64,000 nucleotides of DNA from Blastococcus_B deserti (GCF_042682525.1 NZ_JBHUHP010000009.1:496001-560000), one strand, 5' to 3'. Positions 1 through 9,066 are shown, numbered from the stretch's first letter. Translations and numbers: made by a program. The notes: a model not told the origin generated them from the letters alone.

Positions 1-103
1 CGGCGGCCGGATCGTTTTCGAAGGGACACCGGCCGACCTGCTGCGTGCCGACACCCTGACCGCTCGGCACCTCCGCGCCCGCGTGGGGACGGCGCAGCCG
101 TAG
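1..103 (+). CDS. C-terminal end of a UvrA-like ABC excinuclease ATPase (partial)
   Basis: The window opens inside a reading frame that ends at a TAG at 101-103. The visible tail includes GGRIVFEGTPADLL and TLTARHL, which resembles the last residues of UvrA and UvrA-like resistance ATPases, where G-x-I-V-x-E-G-T-P is followed by a short helix and a stop. Only about 33 residues are present, so the subtype (true UvrA or short drug-resistance homologue) cannot be decided. A strong hairpin follows directly, so this gene probably ends its own transcript. Confidence 0.5.
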   Translation, partial: GGRIVFEGTPADLLRADTLTARHLRARVGTAQP

Positions 104-124
104 CCCGTCCGACCGCCCGGTGGA

Positions 125-158
125 GGTCCGCCGTCCACCGACCGGTGGACGGCGGACC
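125..158 (+). terminator. Intrinsic-type hairpin after the UvrA-like gene
   Basis: A perfect 15-bp inverted repeat (125-139 with 144-158, arm GGTCCGCCGTCCACC) around a 4-nt loop lies 22 nt after the stop codon. No U-tract follows, as is usual in high-GC actinobacteria. It separates the upstream gene from the ABC exporter operon. Confidence 0.7.
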
Positions 159-207
159 AGCGGTTCGGCGGTCCCGCCGGCAGGGGTCGCGCGGTGACGC
201 TCTTGTC

Positions 208-1113
208 ATGACGACGATCCAGCCGGCGCCGGAGCTCGATCTCCCCGCGCCCTCGGACGGAGCGGCCGTGCAAGTGCTCGGTCTGGTCAAGCGGTACGGC
301 GGACGCGCCGTGGTGGACGGTCTCGACCTCGACGTGGGCCGCGGCGAGATCTTCGCCCTGCTCGGACCCAACGGTGCGGGCAAGACGACGACGGTGGAGA
401 TCCTCGAGGGCGTCCGGCGGCGGGACGCCGGAGAGGTGCGAGTACTCGGGCAGGATCCCGCGTCCGCCGGGCGGGCCTGGCGCGACCGGGTGGGCGTGGT
501 GGGGCAGACCACCGGTGACGGCAACGCCCTCACCGTCCGGGAGACCGTCGACCACTTCGCGCGCTACCACGCCACTCCGCAGGACGGCGACCAGCTGCTC
601 CGCGCCGTCGGCCTCGACAGCACGGCGGGCACCCGGGTGGACAAGCTCTCCGGCGGTCAGCGTCGCCGGCTGGAGGTCGCGCTCGGCGTCCAGGGCCGGC
701 CGGAGCTGCTGTTCCTCGACGAGCCGACGACCGGGCTCGACCCGGCCGCCCGACGCCAGTTCTGGTCGCTGATCGAGGGTCTGCGCGACGGCGGGACGAC
801 GATCGTCCTGACCACCCACTACCTCGACGAAGCCGCGCACCTCGCCGACCGCGTGGGCGTGATCTCCGGCGGGCGGCTGGTCGAGGTGGCGCCCCCCGCG
901 CAGCTCGGCGGCGCACTGCGCGACGAGGTGACCGTCCGCTGGACGGAGGACGGCGCCGTCCGCGAGCTGGTCACCACCACGCCGGCCGCGCTGCTGCGGG
1001 ACCTGCTCGCCGTCGACCCGCTCGGCGAGCTCCCCGATCTGTCCGTCACCCGCCCCGGCCTGGAAGACGTCTACCTCCGCCTGGTCGCCACCCCCGAAGG
1101 GGAGATTCGATGA
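208..1113 (+). CDS. ABC transporter ATP-binding protein (DrrA-like)
   Basis: The 301-residue ATPase powers an ABC-2 type exporter, most likely for a drug or lipid-like substrate. Walker A GPNGAGKTT is at about residues 53-61, followed by signature LSGGQRRR and Walker B LLFLDEPTTGLDP. An H-loop histidine is in the TTHYLDEA segment. A C-terminal regulatory extension matches DrrA-type proteins. The ATG at 208 is preferred because the in-frame region before it overlaps the upstream hairpin and is not conserved-looking. The stop overlaps the permease start (ATGA), so the two are translationally coupled. The substrate is not evident. Confidence 0.9.
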   Translation: MTTIQPAPELDLPAPSDGAAVQVLGLVKRYGGRAVVDGLDLDVGRGEIFALLGPNGAGKTTTVEILEGVRRRDAGEVRVLGQDPASAGRAWRDRVGVVGQTTGDGNALTVRETVDHFARYHATPQDGDQLLRAVGLDSTAGTRVDKLSGGQRRRLEVALGVQGRPELLFLDEPTTGLDPAARRQFWSLIEGLRDGGTTIVLTTHYLDEAAHLADRVGVISGGRLVEVAPPAQLGGALRDEVTVRWTEDGAVRELVTTTPAALLRDLLAVDPLGELPDLSVTRPGLEDVYLRLVATPEGEIR

Positions 1114-1946
1114 CCGCCACCACAGCACCGCTGACCACCGACCGGCCCGCGCCGCCCTCGGCGGCCACGATCGGGTGGGCCCGCATCGGCCTCGAGCTCC
1201 GGCTGTACGCCCGCGACCCCGGGCAGATCGCCTTCTCCTTCGCCTATCCGGTGATCATGCTGCTCATCTTCGGATCCGTCTTCGGCGACGACGAGGTGTT
1301 CCCGGGCATCGGCCTCCGGCAGTACTTCCTCGCCGGCATCGTGGCGGCCGGGATCATGCTCACGAGCTTCCAGGCGGTGGGCACCGCGATCTCCGAGGAA
1401 CGCGACCGTGGCGACCTGGCGCGGCTGCAGACACTCGGCACCCCGGCGTTGGCCTACGGCGTCGGCAAGGCGGGGCAGGTGCTGGTCACGACCGCACTCC
1501 AGCTGGCTCTGCTGCTCGGCGTGGCCGCGATCGCCTACGACGTCCCGCTGCCGACGGAGCCCGCGCGGTGGCTGACGTTCGCCTGGGTCGTGGCGCTCGG
1601 CATCGTCGCGGGCACGTTCCTCGGCATCGCCGTCGGGGGATTCGTGGGGAGCGCCCGCGCCGCTGCGGCCGGGATCCCGGCGTTCGCCGTCGTCCTGCAG
1701 TTCATCTCGGGGGTGTTCTTCCCGGACTCCGACCTGCCCGGGCCGATGGAGCAGGTTGCGGCGCTCTTCCCGCTGAAGTGGATGGTGCAGGGCATGCGGT
1801 CGGTGTTCCTGCCCGATGCGGTTGCCGCCCTGGAGCCCACCGGCACCTGGGAGCACGGGAGAACTGCCCTGGTGCTCGTGGCATGGGTGATCATCGGTGC
1901 CGTGGTGTGCGCAAGGACGTTCCGCTGGCGGCGGGACGCCGGATGA
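1110..1946 (+). CDS. ABC-2 type transporter permease
   Basis: The 278-residue membrane protein has about six hydrophobic segments, including FAYPVIMLLIFGSVFG and a GIVAGTFLGIAVGGFVG helix pair. That is the usual topology for ABC-2 permeases paired with DrrA-like ATPases. It overlaps the ATPase by 4 nt upstream and the kinase by 4 nt (ATGA) downstream, so exporter and sensor are made from one message. The pairing with a two-component system suggests a stress- or drug-sensing export module, an inference from context. Confidence 0.88.
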   Translation: MTATTAPLTTDRPAPPSAATIGWARIGLELRLYARDPGQIAFSFAYPVIMLLIFGSVFGDDEVFPGIGLRQYFLAGIVAAGIMLTSFQAVGTAISEERDRGDLARLQTLGTPALAYGVGKAGQVLVTTALQLALLLGVAAIAYDVPLPTEPARWLTFAWVVALGIVAGTFLGIAVGGFVGSARAAAAGIPAFAVVLQFISGVFFPDSDLPGPMEQVAALFPLKWMVQGMRSVFLPDAVAALEPTGTWEHGRTALVLVAWVIIGAVVCARTFRWRRDAG

Positions 1947-3193
1947 CCGTCGGGCCCCGGCTGGCCGCCGTCCTCCTCCCGAACGTCCCGGAGGAGGGCG
2001 GCGGTCCCGAGCCTCTCAGCGAGCGCGGCTGGCGGGCCACGCTGGCCGGGTTGCACGTCCTGGCGGCCGGGATGTGGGTCCTGGCCGTCGGCACGGTGGT
2101 GGTCGGCGAGGACGGGCCGCCGCGGGCCGCCGCGCTGGTCGTGCTGGGCGTCCTCGCGGTGGCGTACCTGCTGGCCGGTGCGCCGGCGATCGCGGCCGGA
2201 CGTCCGGTGCGCGCGGTCGCGTACCTGTCGGTGCTGGTGCTGACGTCGGGCGTCCTCGGGTTCGTCGCCCCCGGCGTGTTCTTCCTGCTCTTCCTGGCTT
2301 ATCCGCAGATCTGGTTCGTGGTGCAGGGGTCGCCCGCGGGGGTGATCTGGACGGTGCTGTTGGCCGTCGCATCGGCGCTGGGCCCGGTGACGCGGGCGAC
2401 GTCGGGCGAAGCCGCGATGGACGCGCTGGTCTCCACCGGGGTGAACATCGTCTTCAGCGCCGGCCTGGGGCTGTGGATCAGCCACGTGCTGTGGCAGAGC
2501 GTGCGGCGGGGCGAGCTGATCCAGGAGCTGGAGCTGACCCGGGCGGACCTGGCCGTGGCCGAGCACGAGCGCGGCGTGCTGGCCGAGCGGGAGCGGCTGG
2601 CCCAGGAGGTGCACGACACCCTCGCGCAGGGCTACACGAGCATCGTCGTCCTGGCGCAGACGGCGACCGCTCAGGTCGGCCGGGACGACGACGCGGTGCG
2701 CGAGCGACTCGCGCTGATCGAGGAGGTCGCGCGGGAGAACCTCGCCGAGGCGCGGGCCATGGTCGCCGCGTTCCGGCCGGTGGCCCTGGACGGGTCGACC
2801 CTGGTCGACGCGCTCGCGCGACTGGCCGAACGCTTCGGCCGGGAGACCGGCTTGTCGGTGCGGGTGGACACCTCGGCGCTGGACGGCGGGCTGGTGCTCC
2901 GCCGCGACGAGGAGGTCGTCCTGCTGCGTGGCGCCCAGGAGGCCCTGACCAACGTGCGCCGGCACGCGGCCGCGCACGCGGTCGTGATCCGGGTGTCGGT
3001 GGTGGGGGACGAGGGCGCGCGGCAGGTCTCCGTGCACGTGGAGGACGACGGGGTGGGGTTCGACCCGGCGCGGGCGCACGGCTCGGGACTGGACGGGCTG
3101 CGCGACCGGGTCTCCTCCGTGGGCGGCGAGGTCGACGTGGCCTCCGCGCCGGGTGAGGGGACGCGGGTGACGGTGCGGGTGCCGGCGTCGTGA
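1943..3193 (+). CDS. Sensor histidine kinase, HisKA_3/NarL-type
   Basis: The 416-residue kinase has several hydrophobic segments in about residues 30-180, then a coiled linker. The HisKA_3 dimerisation box ERERLAQEVHDTLAQG carries the phospho-accepting His at about 224. The HATPase domain follows, with an N-box (GAQEALTNVRRH), a G1 box (DDGVGFDP) and GSGLDGLRDRV. No periplasmic sensor domain is apparent, so it probably senses within the membrane, like LiaS/DesK-type kinases. The ATG start overlaps the permease stop and its stop overlaps the regulator's GTG (GTGA). Confidence 0.92.
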   Translation: MTVGPRLAAVLLPNVPEEGGGPEPLSERGWRATLAGLHVLAAGMWVLAVGTVVVGEDGPPRAAALVVLGVLAVAYLLAGAPAIAAGRPVRAVAYLSVLVLTSGVLGFVAPGVFFLLFLAYPQIWFVVQGSPAGVIWTVLLAVASALGPVTRATSGEAAMDALVSTGVNIVFSAGLGLWISHVLWQSVRRGELIQELELTRADLAVAEHERGVLAERERLAQEVHDTLAQGYTSIVVLAQTATAQVGRDDDAVRERLALIEEVARENLAEARAMVAAFRPVALDGSTLVDALARLAERFGRETGLSVRVDTSALDGGLVLRRDEEVVLLRGAQEALTNVRRHAAAHAVVIRVSVVGDEGARQVSVHVEDDGVGFDPARAHGSGLDGLRDRVSSVGGEVDVASAPGEGTRVTVRVPAS

Positions 3194-3837
3194 TCCGCGT
3201 CCTGGTGGTGGACGACCACCCGGTGGTGCGCGGCGGGCTGGTCGGGTGGCTGGACGCGCAGGACGACCTGACGGTCGTGGGGGAGGCGTCGGACGGGTCG
3301 GAGGCGCTGGCCGCGGTCGCGTCGCTGCAGCCGGACGTCGTCCTGATGGACCTGCGGATGCCGGGGATGGACGGCGTCACCGCGACGGAGCGGATGGGTG
3401 CCGCGCATCCTGCCGTCCGCGTCCTCGTGCTGACGACCTACGACACCGACACCGACATCGTCCGCGCCGTGGAGGCCGGGGCCACCGGATACCTGCTGAA
3501 GGACGCCCCTCTGCCCCAGCTGGCGGAGGCGGTGCGAGCGGCCGCACGGGGAGAGACGGTGCTGGCGCCACCGGTCGCCGCGCGGCTCGTGTCGCGCATG
3601 CGGGCGCCGGCGGTGGAGGCGCCGACGCCCCGCGAGCTGGAGGTCCTGGCCGGCGTGGCGCGGGGCCTGACGAACGCGGAGATCGGGCGCGAGCTGTTCA
3701 TCGGTGAGGCGACGGTGAAGACGCATCTGCTGCGGCTGTTCGCCAAGCTCGGGGTGGACGACCGGACGCGGGCGGTCATGGTGGCCGTCGAGCGCGGCCT
3801 GCTGCCGGGGCCGGGGACTGCGTCGCACGCCCCGTGA
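3190..3837 (+). CDS. NarL/LuxR-family response regulator
   Basis: The 215-residue regulator has a receiver domain with an acidic pair at D8-D9, phospho-acceptor Asp54 in VVLMDLRMPGMDG, and Thr/Lys switch residues (LTTYD, LLKDAP). A C-terminal LuxR helix-turn-helix follows (TPRELEVLAGVARGLTNAEI, then GEATVKTHL). It starts at a GTG overlapping the kinase stop. It is the last gene of the exporter/two-component operon and probably controls the exporter itself. Confidence 0.93.
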   Translation: MIRVLVVDDHPVVRGGLVGWLDAQDDLTVVGEASDGSEALAAVASLQPDVVLMDLRMPGMDGVTATERMGAAHPAVRVLVLTTYDTDTDIVRAVEAGATGYLLKDAPLPQLAEAVRAAARGETVLAPPVAARLVSRMRAPAVEAPTPRELEVLAGVARGLTNAEIGRELFIGEATVKTHLLRLFAKLGVDDRTRAVMVAVERGLLPGPGTASHAP

Positions 3838-3942
3838 GCTGCCCGGAGCCGTCGATCGTCGAACTCTTGGCAACGCCTCGACGGAGTCTGTGGACAGCGA
3901 CCTGACCTGCGTATTCGCGTGGTGCCACCCTCGCGCAGGCGG

Positions 3943-3963
3943 TATCATCGAACATGCGTTCGA
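3943..3963 (+). promoter_or_regulatory. -10 element overlapped by a LexA/SOS box
   Basis: TCGAACATGCGTTCGA at 3948-3963 is an exact match to the actinobacterial SOS box TCGAAC-N4-GTTCGA, with perfect 6-bp arms. TATCAT at 3943-3948, a good -10 hexamer, abuts it, so bound LexA would cover the start of transcription. It lies 20 nt before the GTG of the DUF222/HNH gene. Confidence 0.85.
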
Positions 3964-3983
3964 ACTGACTGGCTGGGGGTGTC

Positions 3984-5195
3984 GTGGAAGAGCTCGAGGC
4001 GGTGCTCGACACCCTCGCGGCCGAGGACCTGGACGGTTTCCTCGCCCCGCAACTGCTGGACCGGACGACCCTGCTGGTGCGGGCGCGCAATCGGCTGGAC
4101 GCCGAACTGACCCGCACCGTTCGGCGGGCCGACGTGGTGCAGGCGGCCGAGCACGACGGGCTGAGGTCGATGTCCTCGTGGCTGCGCGGGCACGTGCGGC
4201 TGTCGGCCGGTGAGGTGCGGCGGCTGATCGGCAACGGCCGGGCGGTCGAGCAGTTGCCGGCGGTGGCGGCGGCCTTCGCCTCCGGCGCGGTGAGCGCCGA
4301 TCAGGTCGCGGTGATGGCGCCGGTGGCGGTGACCGAGGTGCAGGCCGAGGCAGTCGGGCAGGGCGTCGACCTGGCCGCCGTCGAGGCCACGCTGGCCGAG
4401 GTTGCCGCCACGCAGCCGTTCGCGCAGCTTCGACGGGTGGTGGCCTACTACCTGGCTCGGCTGGATCCCGACGGGCCCGAGCCCGATCCCACCGAGGGCC
4501 GGTCGCTGACGTTGTCGCGGCTGCTGGACGGCCGGGTCACCGGCCGGTTCGAGCTCGACGCGGTCGGTGGGGAGAAGGTGGTTGCGGCGCTGGAGTCGAT
4601 CGTGCAGGCCGACCGGCCGAAGGGCGATCTGCGCAGCCGCGCCCAGCGGCTGGGTGACGCCCTGGTGCAGGCCGCGGACAACCTGCTGGCCACCGGCGGG
4701 TTGCCGACGCTGCGCACTGTGAAGCCGCACGTGATCGTCACGGTCCCGGTCGAGGACCTGGTCCACCCCTCGACAGGCCCGGCCACCGCCGAGACCGGGT
4801 TCGGTACCACCATCTCAGCGGCCCGGGCGCGCTGGCTGGCCTGCGACGGCACGATCGGCCGGGTCATCCTCGGCCCCGAAGGCACCCCGCTGGACGTGGG
4901 TCGCACCCACCGCGTCGTCCCGCCGCATCTGCGGTGGGCCACCGAGCAGCGGGACCGGAAGTGCGTGTTCGCCGCATGCGGTGCCCCGACGCACTGGTGC
5001 GACGTCCACCATCTCGTGCACTGGATCGACGGCGGCGACACCTCGCTGGAGAACTCGGCGCTGCTGTGCGAGCGGCACCACACCAAGGTGCACCACGGCT
5101 TCCGGGTCGAGCGATCACCCGACGGCCGATGGCGCACCTACCGCCCCGACGGCACCGAGATCCTCCTCGCCGAACCACTCCTGGCAGCGCACTGA
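3984..5195 (+). CDS. DUF222 domain HNH endonuclease (13E12 repeat family)
   Basis: The 403-residue protein has an N-terminal helical DUF222 region and a C-terminal HNH nuclease fold at about residues 327-371. Zinc-type cysteines (CVFAAC, LLCERHH) and the catalytic CDVHHLVHW segment are intact. These genes are multicopy in actinobacteria and the mycobacterial members are DNA-damage induced. The perfect SOS box just upstream fits that. The GTG at 3984 has a G-rich ribosome-binding stretch at 3971-3980. The biological role is not settled; a nuclease with mobile-element ancestry is likely. Confidence 0.88.
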   Translation: MEELEAVLDTLAAEDLDGFLAPQLLDRTTLLVRARNRLDAELTRTVRRADVVQAAEHDGLRSMSSWLRGHVRLSAGEVRRLIGNGRAVEQLPAVAAAFASGAVSADQVAVMAPVAVTEVQAEAVGQGVDLAAVEATLAEVAATQPFAQLRRVVAYYLARLDPDGPEPDPTEGRSLTLSRLLDGRVTGRFELDAVGGEKVVAALESIVQADRPKGDLRSRAQRLGDALVQAADNLLATGGLPTLRTVKPHVIVTVPVEDLVHPSTGPATAETGFGTTISAARARWLACDGTIGRVILGPEGTPLDVGRTHRVVPPHLRWATEQRDRKCVFAACGAPTHWCDVHHLVHWIDGGDTSLENSALLCERHHTKVHHGFRVERSPDGRWRTYRPDGTEILLAEPLLAAH

Positions 5196-5277
5196 CTCGT
5201 GTCGCCAGCACGCGAGGTGGCGTTCGGCGATCGGGTCACCCGCGCCCCGAACCCGCCCGGGCGCTCAGGGCTGCCGG

Positions 5278-5898
5278 TCAGACGGTCTCAGGTACCCGCA
5301 GATGGGCGAGGGCGAGGTCGAACTCCGCGACCTCCAGGATCTCCATCGCCATCCGCTGCGCGAACTCCTCCCGCAGCGTCGTGAACTGGTCGCGGGTGTG
5401 CGCCATCGCATCCCGGCTGTCGAACACGACGGCCGACGCGCACGCTCCCTCCCGGCGGTCGATCAGGAGGCTGTTGCTGCAGAACCCGGCGGTCCGCTCC
5501 CACCAGGGCATGAGGCTCTCCCGGTAGGCCTGCACCACGGCGTCGAGGTTGCCGGGCGCGGTCCGGGTCCAGGTCACCCGCGCGCAGGCGCCGTCGCCGG
5601 CCCGATGTGCCCGGTGCAGGACGGCGATCTCCCACTCCCGCACCTCGGGGGTGACGCCGAACCTCTGGGCGGCGCGGTCACGCGACTCGCGCACGCGCTC
5701 GGCGCTGGCGCGCATCGCCTCCTCGGTCTCCCACGCACTGGTCGTGACGGAACGGCCGTGGTGACGGTCGACCAGCAGGGAGAGTCCGACGCAGCCGTCC
5801 ATCCGCGTGACCATCGGCATGAGCTCGTCGCGCACGATCGCGACGACGTCGTCGACGTACTGGTTGTCGATCCGCATGGTGGTGGTTCGGGCGTACAT
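5278..5898 (-). CDS. Two-domain dimeric alpha-beta barrel (ABM-like) protein
   Basis: The 206-residue soluble protein contains two tandem repeats of about 95 residues, each like an antibiotic-biosynthesis-monooxygenase/dimeric alpha-beta barrel unit. Similar segments appear in both halves (GLSLLVDRHHGRSVTTSAWE and FCSNSLLIDRREGACASAVV). The start at 5898 is chosen because GGAAGGAG sits about 8 nt upstream; the longer in-frame extension lacks this. It is convergent with the HNH gene. The function is unknown, with a small-molecule oxygenase or stress role possible. Confidence 0.7.
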   Translation of the reverse strand: MYARTTTMRIDNQYVDDVVAIVRDELMPMVTRMDGCVGLSLLVDRHHGRSVTTSAWETEEAMRASAERVRESRDRAAQRFGVTPEVREWEIAVLHRAHRAGDGACARVTWTRTAPGNLDAVVQAYRESLMPWWERTAGFCSNSLLIDRREGACASAVVFDSRDAMAHTRDQFTTLREEFAQRMAMEILEVAEFDLALAHLRVPETV

Positions 5899-6048
5899 GC
5901 CACCACTCCTTCCCGGGAACGGCGACACCCCTGCGGCATCGCCGCGGGGCCCACTGTCCTCGCCCTCCGCGAGCCCGGGCAACCGTCGCGGTCCGACCCT
6001 GCCGGAACGAACCTCCGCGCACTACCGTGAGGCAGGGGAGGCGACGCG

Positions 6049-7155
6049 GTGACGTCGGAGATCAACCTCGAGGACCGGTACACGGTTCCGGGTCGCTACT
6101 GGCACCGGCTGGACGACGGCCGGGTGCAGTGCGACGTCTGCCCGCGGGAGTGCCGGCTGCACGAGGGCCAGCGCGGGCTGTGCTTCGTGCGCGGGCGGGT
6201 GGCCGACCAGGTGGTGCTCACCACCTACGGCCGGTCCAGCGGGTTCTGCGTGGACCCGGTCGAGAAGAAGCCGCTCAACCACTTCCTGCCGGGCAGCTCC
6301 GTGCTGTCGTTCGGCACGGCGGGGTGCAACCTGGCCTGCAAGTTCTGCCAGAACTGGGACATCTCGAAGTCCCGCGAGATCGACCGGCTCTCCGACGCGG
6401 CGAGTCCCGAGAGCATCGCCGAGGCCGCGGAGCGGCTCGGCTGCCGCAGCGTGGCGATGACGTACAACGACCCGGTGATCTTCCTCGAGTACGCGGTCGA
6501 CGTCGCCGACGCCTGCCGGGCCCGGGGCATCAGGGCGGTCGCCGTCACGGCCGGCTACGCGGGGGAGGCCGCCCGGCGGGAACTGTTCGCGCACGTGGAC
6601 GCCGCGAACGTCGACCTCAAGGCGTTCACCGAGGACTTCTACCGCCGCGTGGCCGCCGGGCACCTGCAGCCGGTGCTGGACACCCTGCAATTCCTGCGGC
6701 ACGAGACCGACGTCTGGTTCGAGATCACGACGTTGCTCATCCCCGGGCTGAACGACTCGGACGACGAGATCCACGCCGAGTGCGCCTGGATCGCCGCCAA
6801 CCTCGGGCCCGACATCCCGCTGCACTTCACGGCGTTCCACCCCGACTACAAGATGCGCGACGTGCCGCCCACGCCGCCGGAGACGCTGACCCGCGCCCGC
6901 CGGATCGCCCTCCGGCACGGGCTGCGCTTCGTCTACACGGGGAACGTCCACGACGCCGAGGGCGGGCGCACCGCCTGCCCTGGCTGCGGCGAGGTCGTCG
7001 TGGAGCGGGACTGGTACGTCATCGGCCGCTACCGGCTCACCGACGACGGGCGCTGCAGGTCCTGCGGCACCGCCCTCCCCGGTCGCTACGACGGACCGGT
7101 CGGCCGGTGGGGAGCACGGCGACTGCCGGTGTCGCTCGCGCGCGCCGGGGGCTGA
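6049..7155 (+). CDS. amrS: AmmeMemoRadiSam system radical SAM enzyme
   Basis: The 368-residue radical SAM protein has the cluster motif CNLACKFC (Cys93, 97, 100) followed by QNW. An N-terminal four-cysteine segment (C28, C31, C35, C45) and a C-terminal zinc-knuckle-like region (CPGCGE and CRSCG) match AmrS proteins. It is predicted to generate a 5'-deoxyadenosyl radical; the substrate in this system is unknown. The GTG start is preceded by GGCAGGGGAGG. The amrB gene follows after 2 nt, so they form an operon. Confidence 0.9.
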   Translation: MTSEINLEDRYTVPGRYWHRLDDGRVQCDVCPRECRLHEGQRGLCFVRGRVADQVVLTTYGRSSGFCVDPVEKKPLNHFLPGSSVLSFGTAGCNLACKFCQNWDISKSREIDRLSDAASPESIAEAAERLGCRSVAMTYNDPVIFLEYAVDVADACRARGIRAVAVTAGYAGEAARRELFAHVDAANVDLKAFTEDFYRRVAAGHLQPVLDTLQFLRHETDVWFEITTLLIPGLNDSDDEIHAECAWIAANLGPDIPLHFTAFHPDYKMRDVPPTPPETLTRARRIALRHGLRFVYTGNVHDAEGGRTACPGCGEVVVERDWYVIGRYRLTDDGRCRSCGTALPGRYDGPVGRWGARRLPVSLARAGG

Positions 7156-7157
7156 CC

Positions 7158-7958
7158 GTGCGCGTCCGTCCGGCCGCCGTGGCCGGCCGGTTCTACCCCG
7201 CCGACCGCTCCGCCCTCGCCGACCTGGTCGACGGCCTCCTCGCGGACGTCCGGCCCGAGCGGCCGGAGCACCCCGTCGCCGTCATCGCGCCCCATGCGGG
7301 CTACCGGTACTCCGGCGCGGTGGCCGCCACGGCCTACGCCCACCTGGCCCCGAGCCGCTTCCGCATCACGCGCGTCGTGGTGCTGGGCCCGGCGCACGTC
7401 ACGCCGCTGCGCGGGATGGCGGTGCCGAGCGTGGACGCTTTCGACACCCCGCTGGGTCCGGTCGAGATCGACGTGGACGCCCGGACGGCGGTCATCGGTA
7501 CGCCCGGCGTCGCCGTCCACGACCACCCGCACGCCGGCGAGCACTCGATCGAGACCCAGCTGCCGTTCCTCCAGCGGGCCCTCGACCCCGGAGTCCGGGC
7601 CCTGCCGCTGCTGGTCGGCCACACGCCCCCCGCGACGGTCGCTGCCCTCCTGTCGAGCCTGCTCGCGGAGACCGGCACCGTCGCCGTCGTCTCCACCGAC
7701 CTCAGCCACTACCTGCCCCAGCCGTTGGCTCGCGAGCAGGATGCCCACACCGCCGCCGCGATCGTCGCCCGCGACGGCCTGGCGGTCGGACCGGCCGACG
7801 CCTGTGGCCACTGGCCCCTGCGCGGTCTGCTGCAGCATGCCGCCGACCGCGGCCTCGACGTCGAGGTCCTGCGGCTGGCCACGTCGGCCGACGCCGGAGC
7901 CGACCCCGGCCGGGTCGTCGGGTACGGGGCCTTCCTCCTGCACGACCCTCCTGCATGA
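7158..7958 (+). CDS. amrB: AmmeMemoRadiSam system protein B (MEMO1 family)
   Basis: The 266-residue MEMO-like protein has the family's conserved metal-site histidines in APHAGYRYSG, GPAHVTPLRG, HPHAGEHSIETQLPF and STDLSHYL. Related folds are class III extradiol dioxygenases, and MEMO1 proteins bind a metal. It starts with GTG 2 nt after amrS. The third usual partner (AMMECR1, AmrA) is not in this window. The gene is convergent with the LuxR regulator downstream. Confidence 0.88.
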   Translation: MRVRPAAVAGRFYPADRSALADLVDGLLADVRPERPEHPVAVIAPHAGYRYSGAVAATAYAHLAPSRFRITRVVVLGPAHVTPLRGMAVPSVDAFDTPLGPVEIDVDARTAVIGTPGVAVHDHPHAGEHSIETQLPFLQRALDPGVRALPLLVGHTPPATVAALLSSLLAETGTVAVVSTDLSHYLPQPLAREQDAHTAAAIVARDGLAVGPADACGHWPLRGLLQHAADRGLDVEVLRLATSADAGADPGRVVGYGAFLLHDPPA

Positions 7959-7982
7959 CGCTTCTGCATGACGCGGCCGCGA

Positions 7983-9035
7983 TCAGAGCCGCGGCAGGTA
8001 GTGGTCGAAGAACAGGCGGCTGGTCAGCTCGCCGCGGCTGCGCACGCCCGTCTTCTCGAAGACGTTCTTCACGTGATCGGCCACCGTGTAGGGCGACAAC
8101 CACAGCGCTCGGGCGATCTCGGCGTTGCTGTGCCCGCGGACGACCAGCCCGACCACTTGGGCCTCCCGCTCGGTGAGCCGGTAGGCGTCGGTCAGCAGGG
8201 CGGCGATGTCGGCGGGCCGGGAGGGCTCCACCACCAGGCTCACCGTGGATCCGGCGAGCCGCTCGGCGTGCAGGGTGAGCCACCGGCCGGAGCGGGTCCG
8301 CAGCCGGCAGCGGGCGGTCCCGCGGCGGCCGTGCGCGGTCCGTGCCAGCGACGCGACGGCGAAGGGCAGGCCGTCGACCGTGCCGTCCTCGACGTCGGCC
8401 AGCCGTTGCAGTGCCGACGGCGACGCGGTGAGCACGGTGACCGCGGGATCGGTCACCTCGAGCAGCACGACCCCCGGTGCGTCGCCGCCCGGTTCGGCTG
8501 CCTGCGCCATCAGCTGCAGCCGGCGCAGCGCCTCGGCGACCCGGGCGCTCAGCGTGCCGACCCAGGCGGCCTCGCCGGACGTGAAGTCGGGAACGTCGGT
8601 GCCGCGCAGCAGGATGACGGCGCCCCATGGCGTGCGGCCGTCGCGGTGGACGGCTCGCAGCTCGTGCGGCAGGCCGGCCGGGTGAAGCACGTCGCGGAAG
8701 CGAGTGCTGCGCATCGGTTCACGGCCGGTCGCCTCCGACAGTCTCACCACCGGGTGCTCGCCCCGTGCCACGTCGGCGAGCCGGGCCACGTCGGCCTCCT
8801 CGCCGTACTCCAGCTCCAGCAGCCGCGGGACCAGTGGCATGGGCAGGCCCTCGGCGTGGAAGCCGCCGGTCGGGAGCGCGGTCGCCGGATCGAAGCTCAT
8901 GGCGCACCAGCGGTCGAACGGCACGGCGCTCGCGATCACACCGGCCACCGACCGGTGCAGGTCGGTCGCGTCGGTCGCCGTCCGGCAGAGCCGCTCCACC
9001 TCTGCTGCCGCCTGCCGCGCCCGTCGCCGGTCCAT
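7983..9035 (-). CDS. LuxR-family one-component transcriptional regulator
   Basis: The 350-residue protein has an N-terminal GAF/PAS-like sensory region and a C-terminal LuxR helix-turn-helix (LTEREAQVVGLVVRGHSNAE, then LSPYTVADHVKNVFEKTG). The ATG at 9035 removes an unsupported N-terminal extension. It is divergent from the flavin-linked oxidase gene and is its likely regulator. It is paralogous to the regulator at 10546-11664: both end in the pattern ELTSR-x-F-x-D-x-Y-x-PRL. Confidence 0.82.
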   Translation of the reverse strand: MDRRRARQAAAEVERLCRTATDATDLHRSVAGVIASAVPFDRWCAMSFDPATALPTGGFHAEGLPMPLVPRLLELEYGEEADVARLADVARGEHPVVRLSEATGREPMRSTRFRDVLHPAGLPHELRAVHRDGRTPWGAVILLRGTDVPDFTSGEAAWVGTLSARVAEALRRLQLMAQAAEPGGDAPGVVLLEVTDPAVTVLTASPSALQRLADVEDGTVDGLPFAVASLARTAHGRRGTARCRLRTRSGRWLTLHAERLAGSTVSLVVEPSRPADIAALLTDAYRLTEREAQVVGLVVRGHSNAEIARALWLSPYTVADHVKNVFEKTGVRSRGELTSRLFFDHYLPRL

Positions 9036-9066
9036 GCCGCAAGTGTCGGACCGGGCACGCGCGCGC

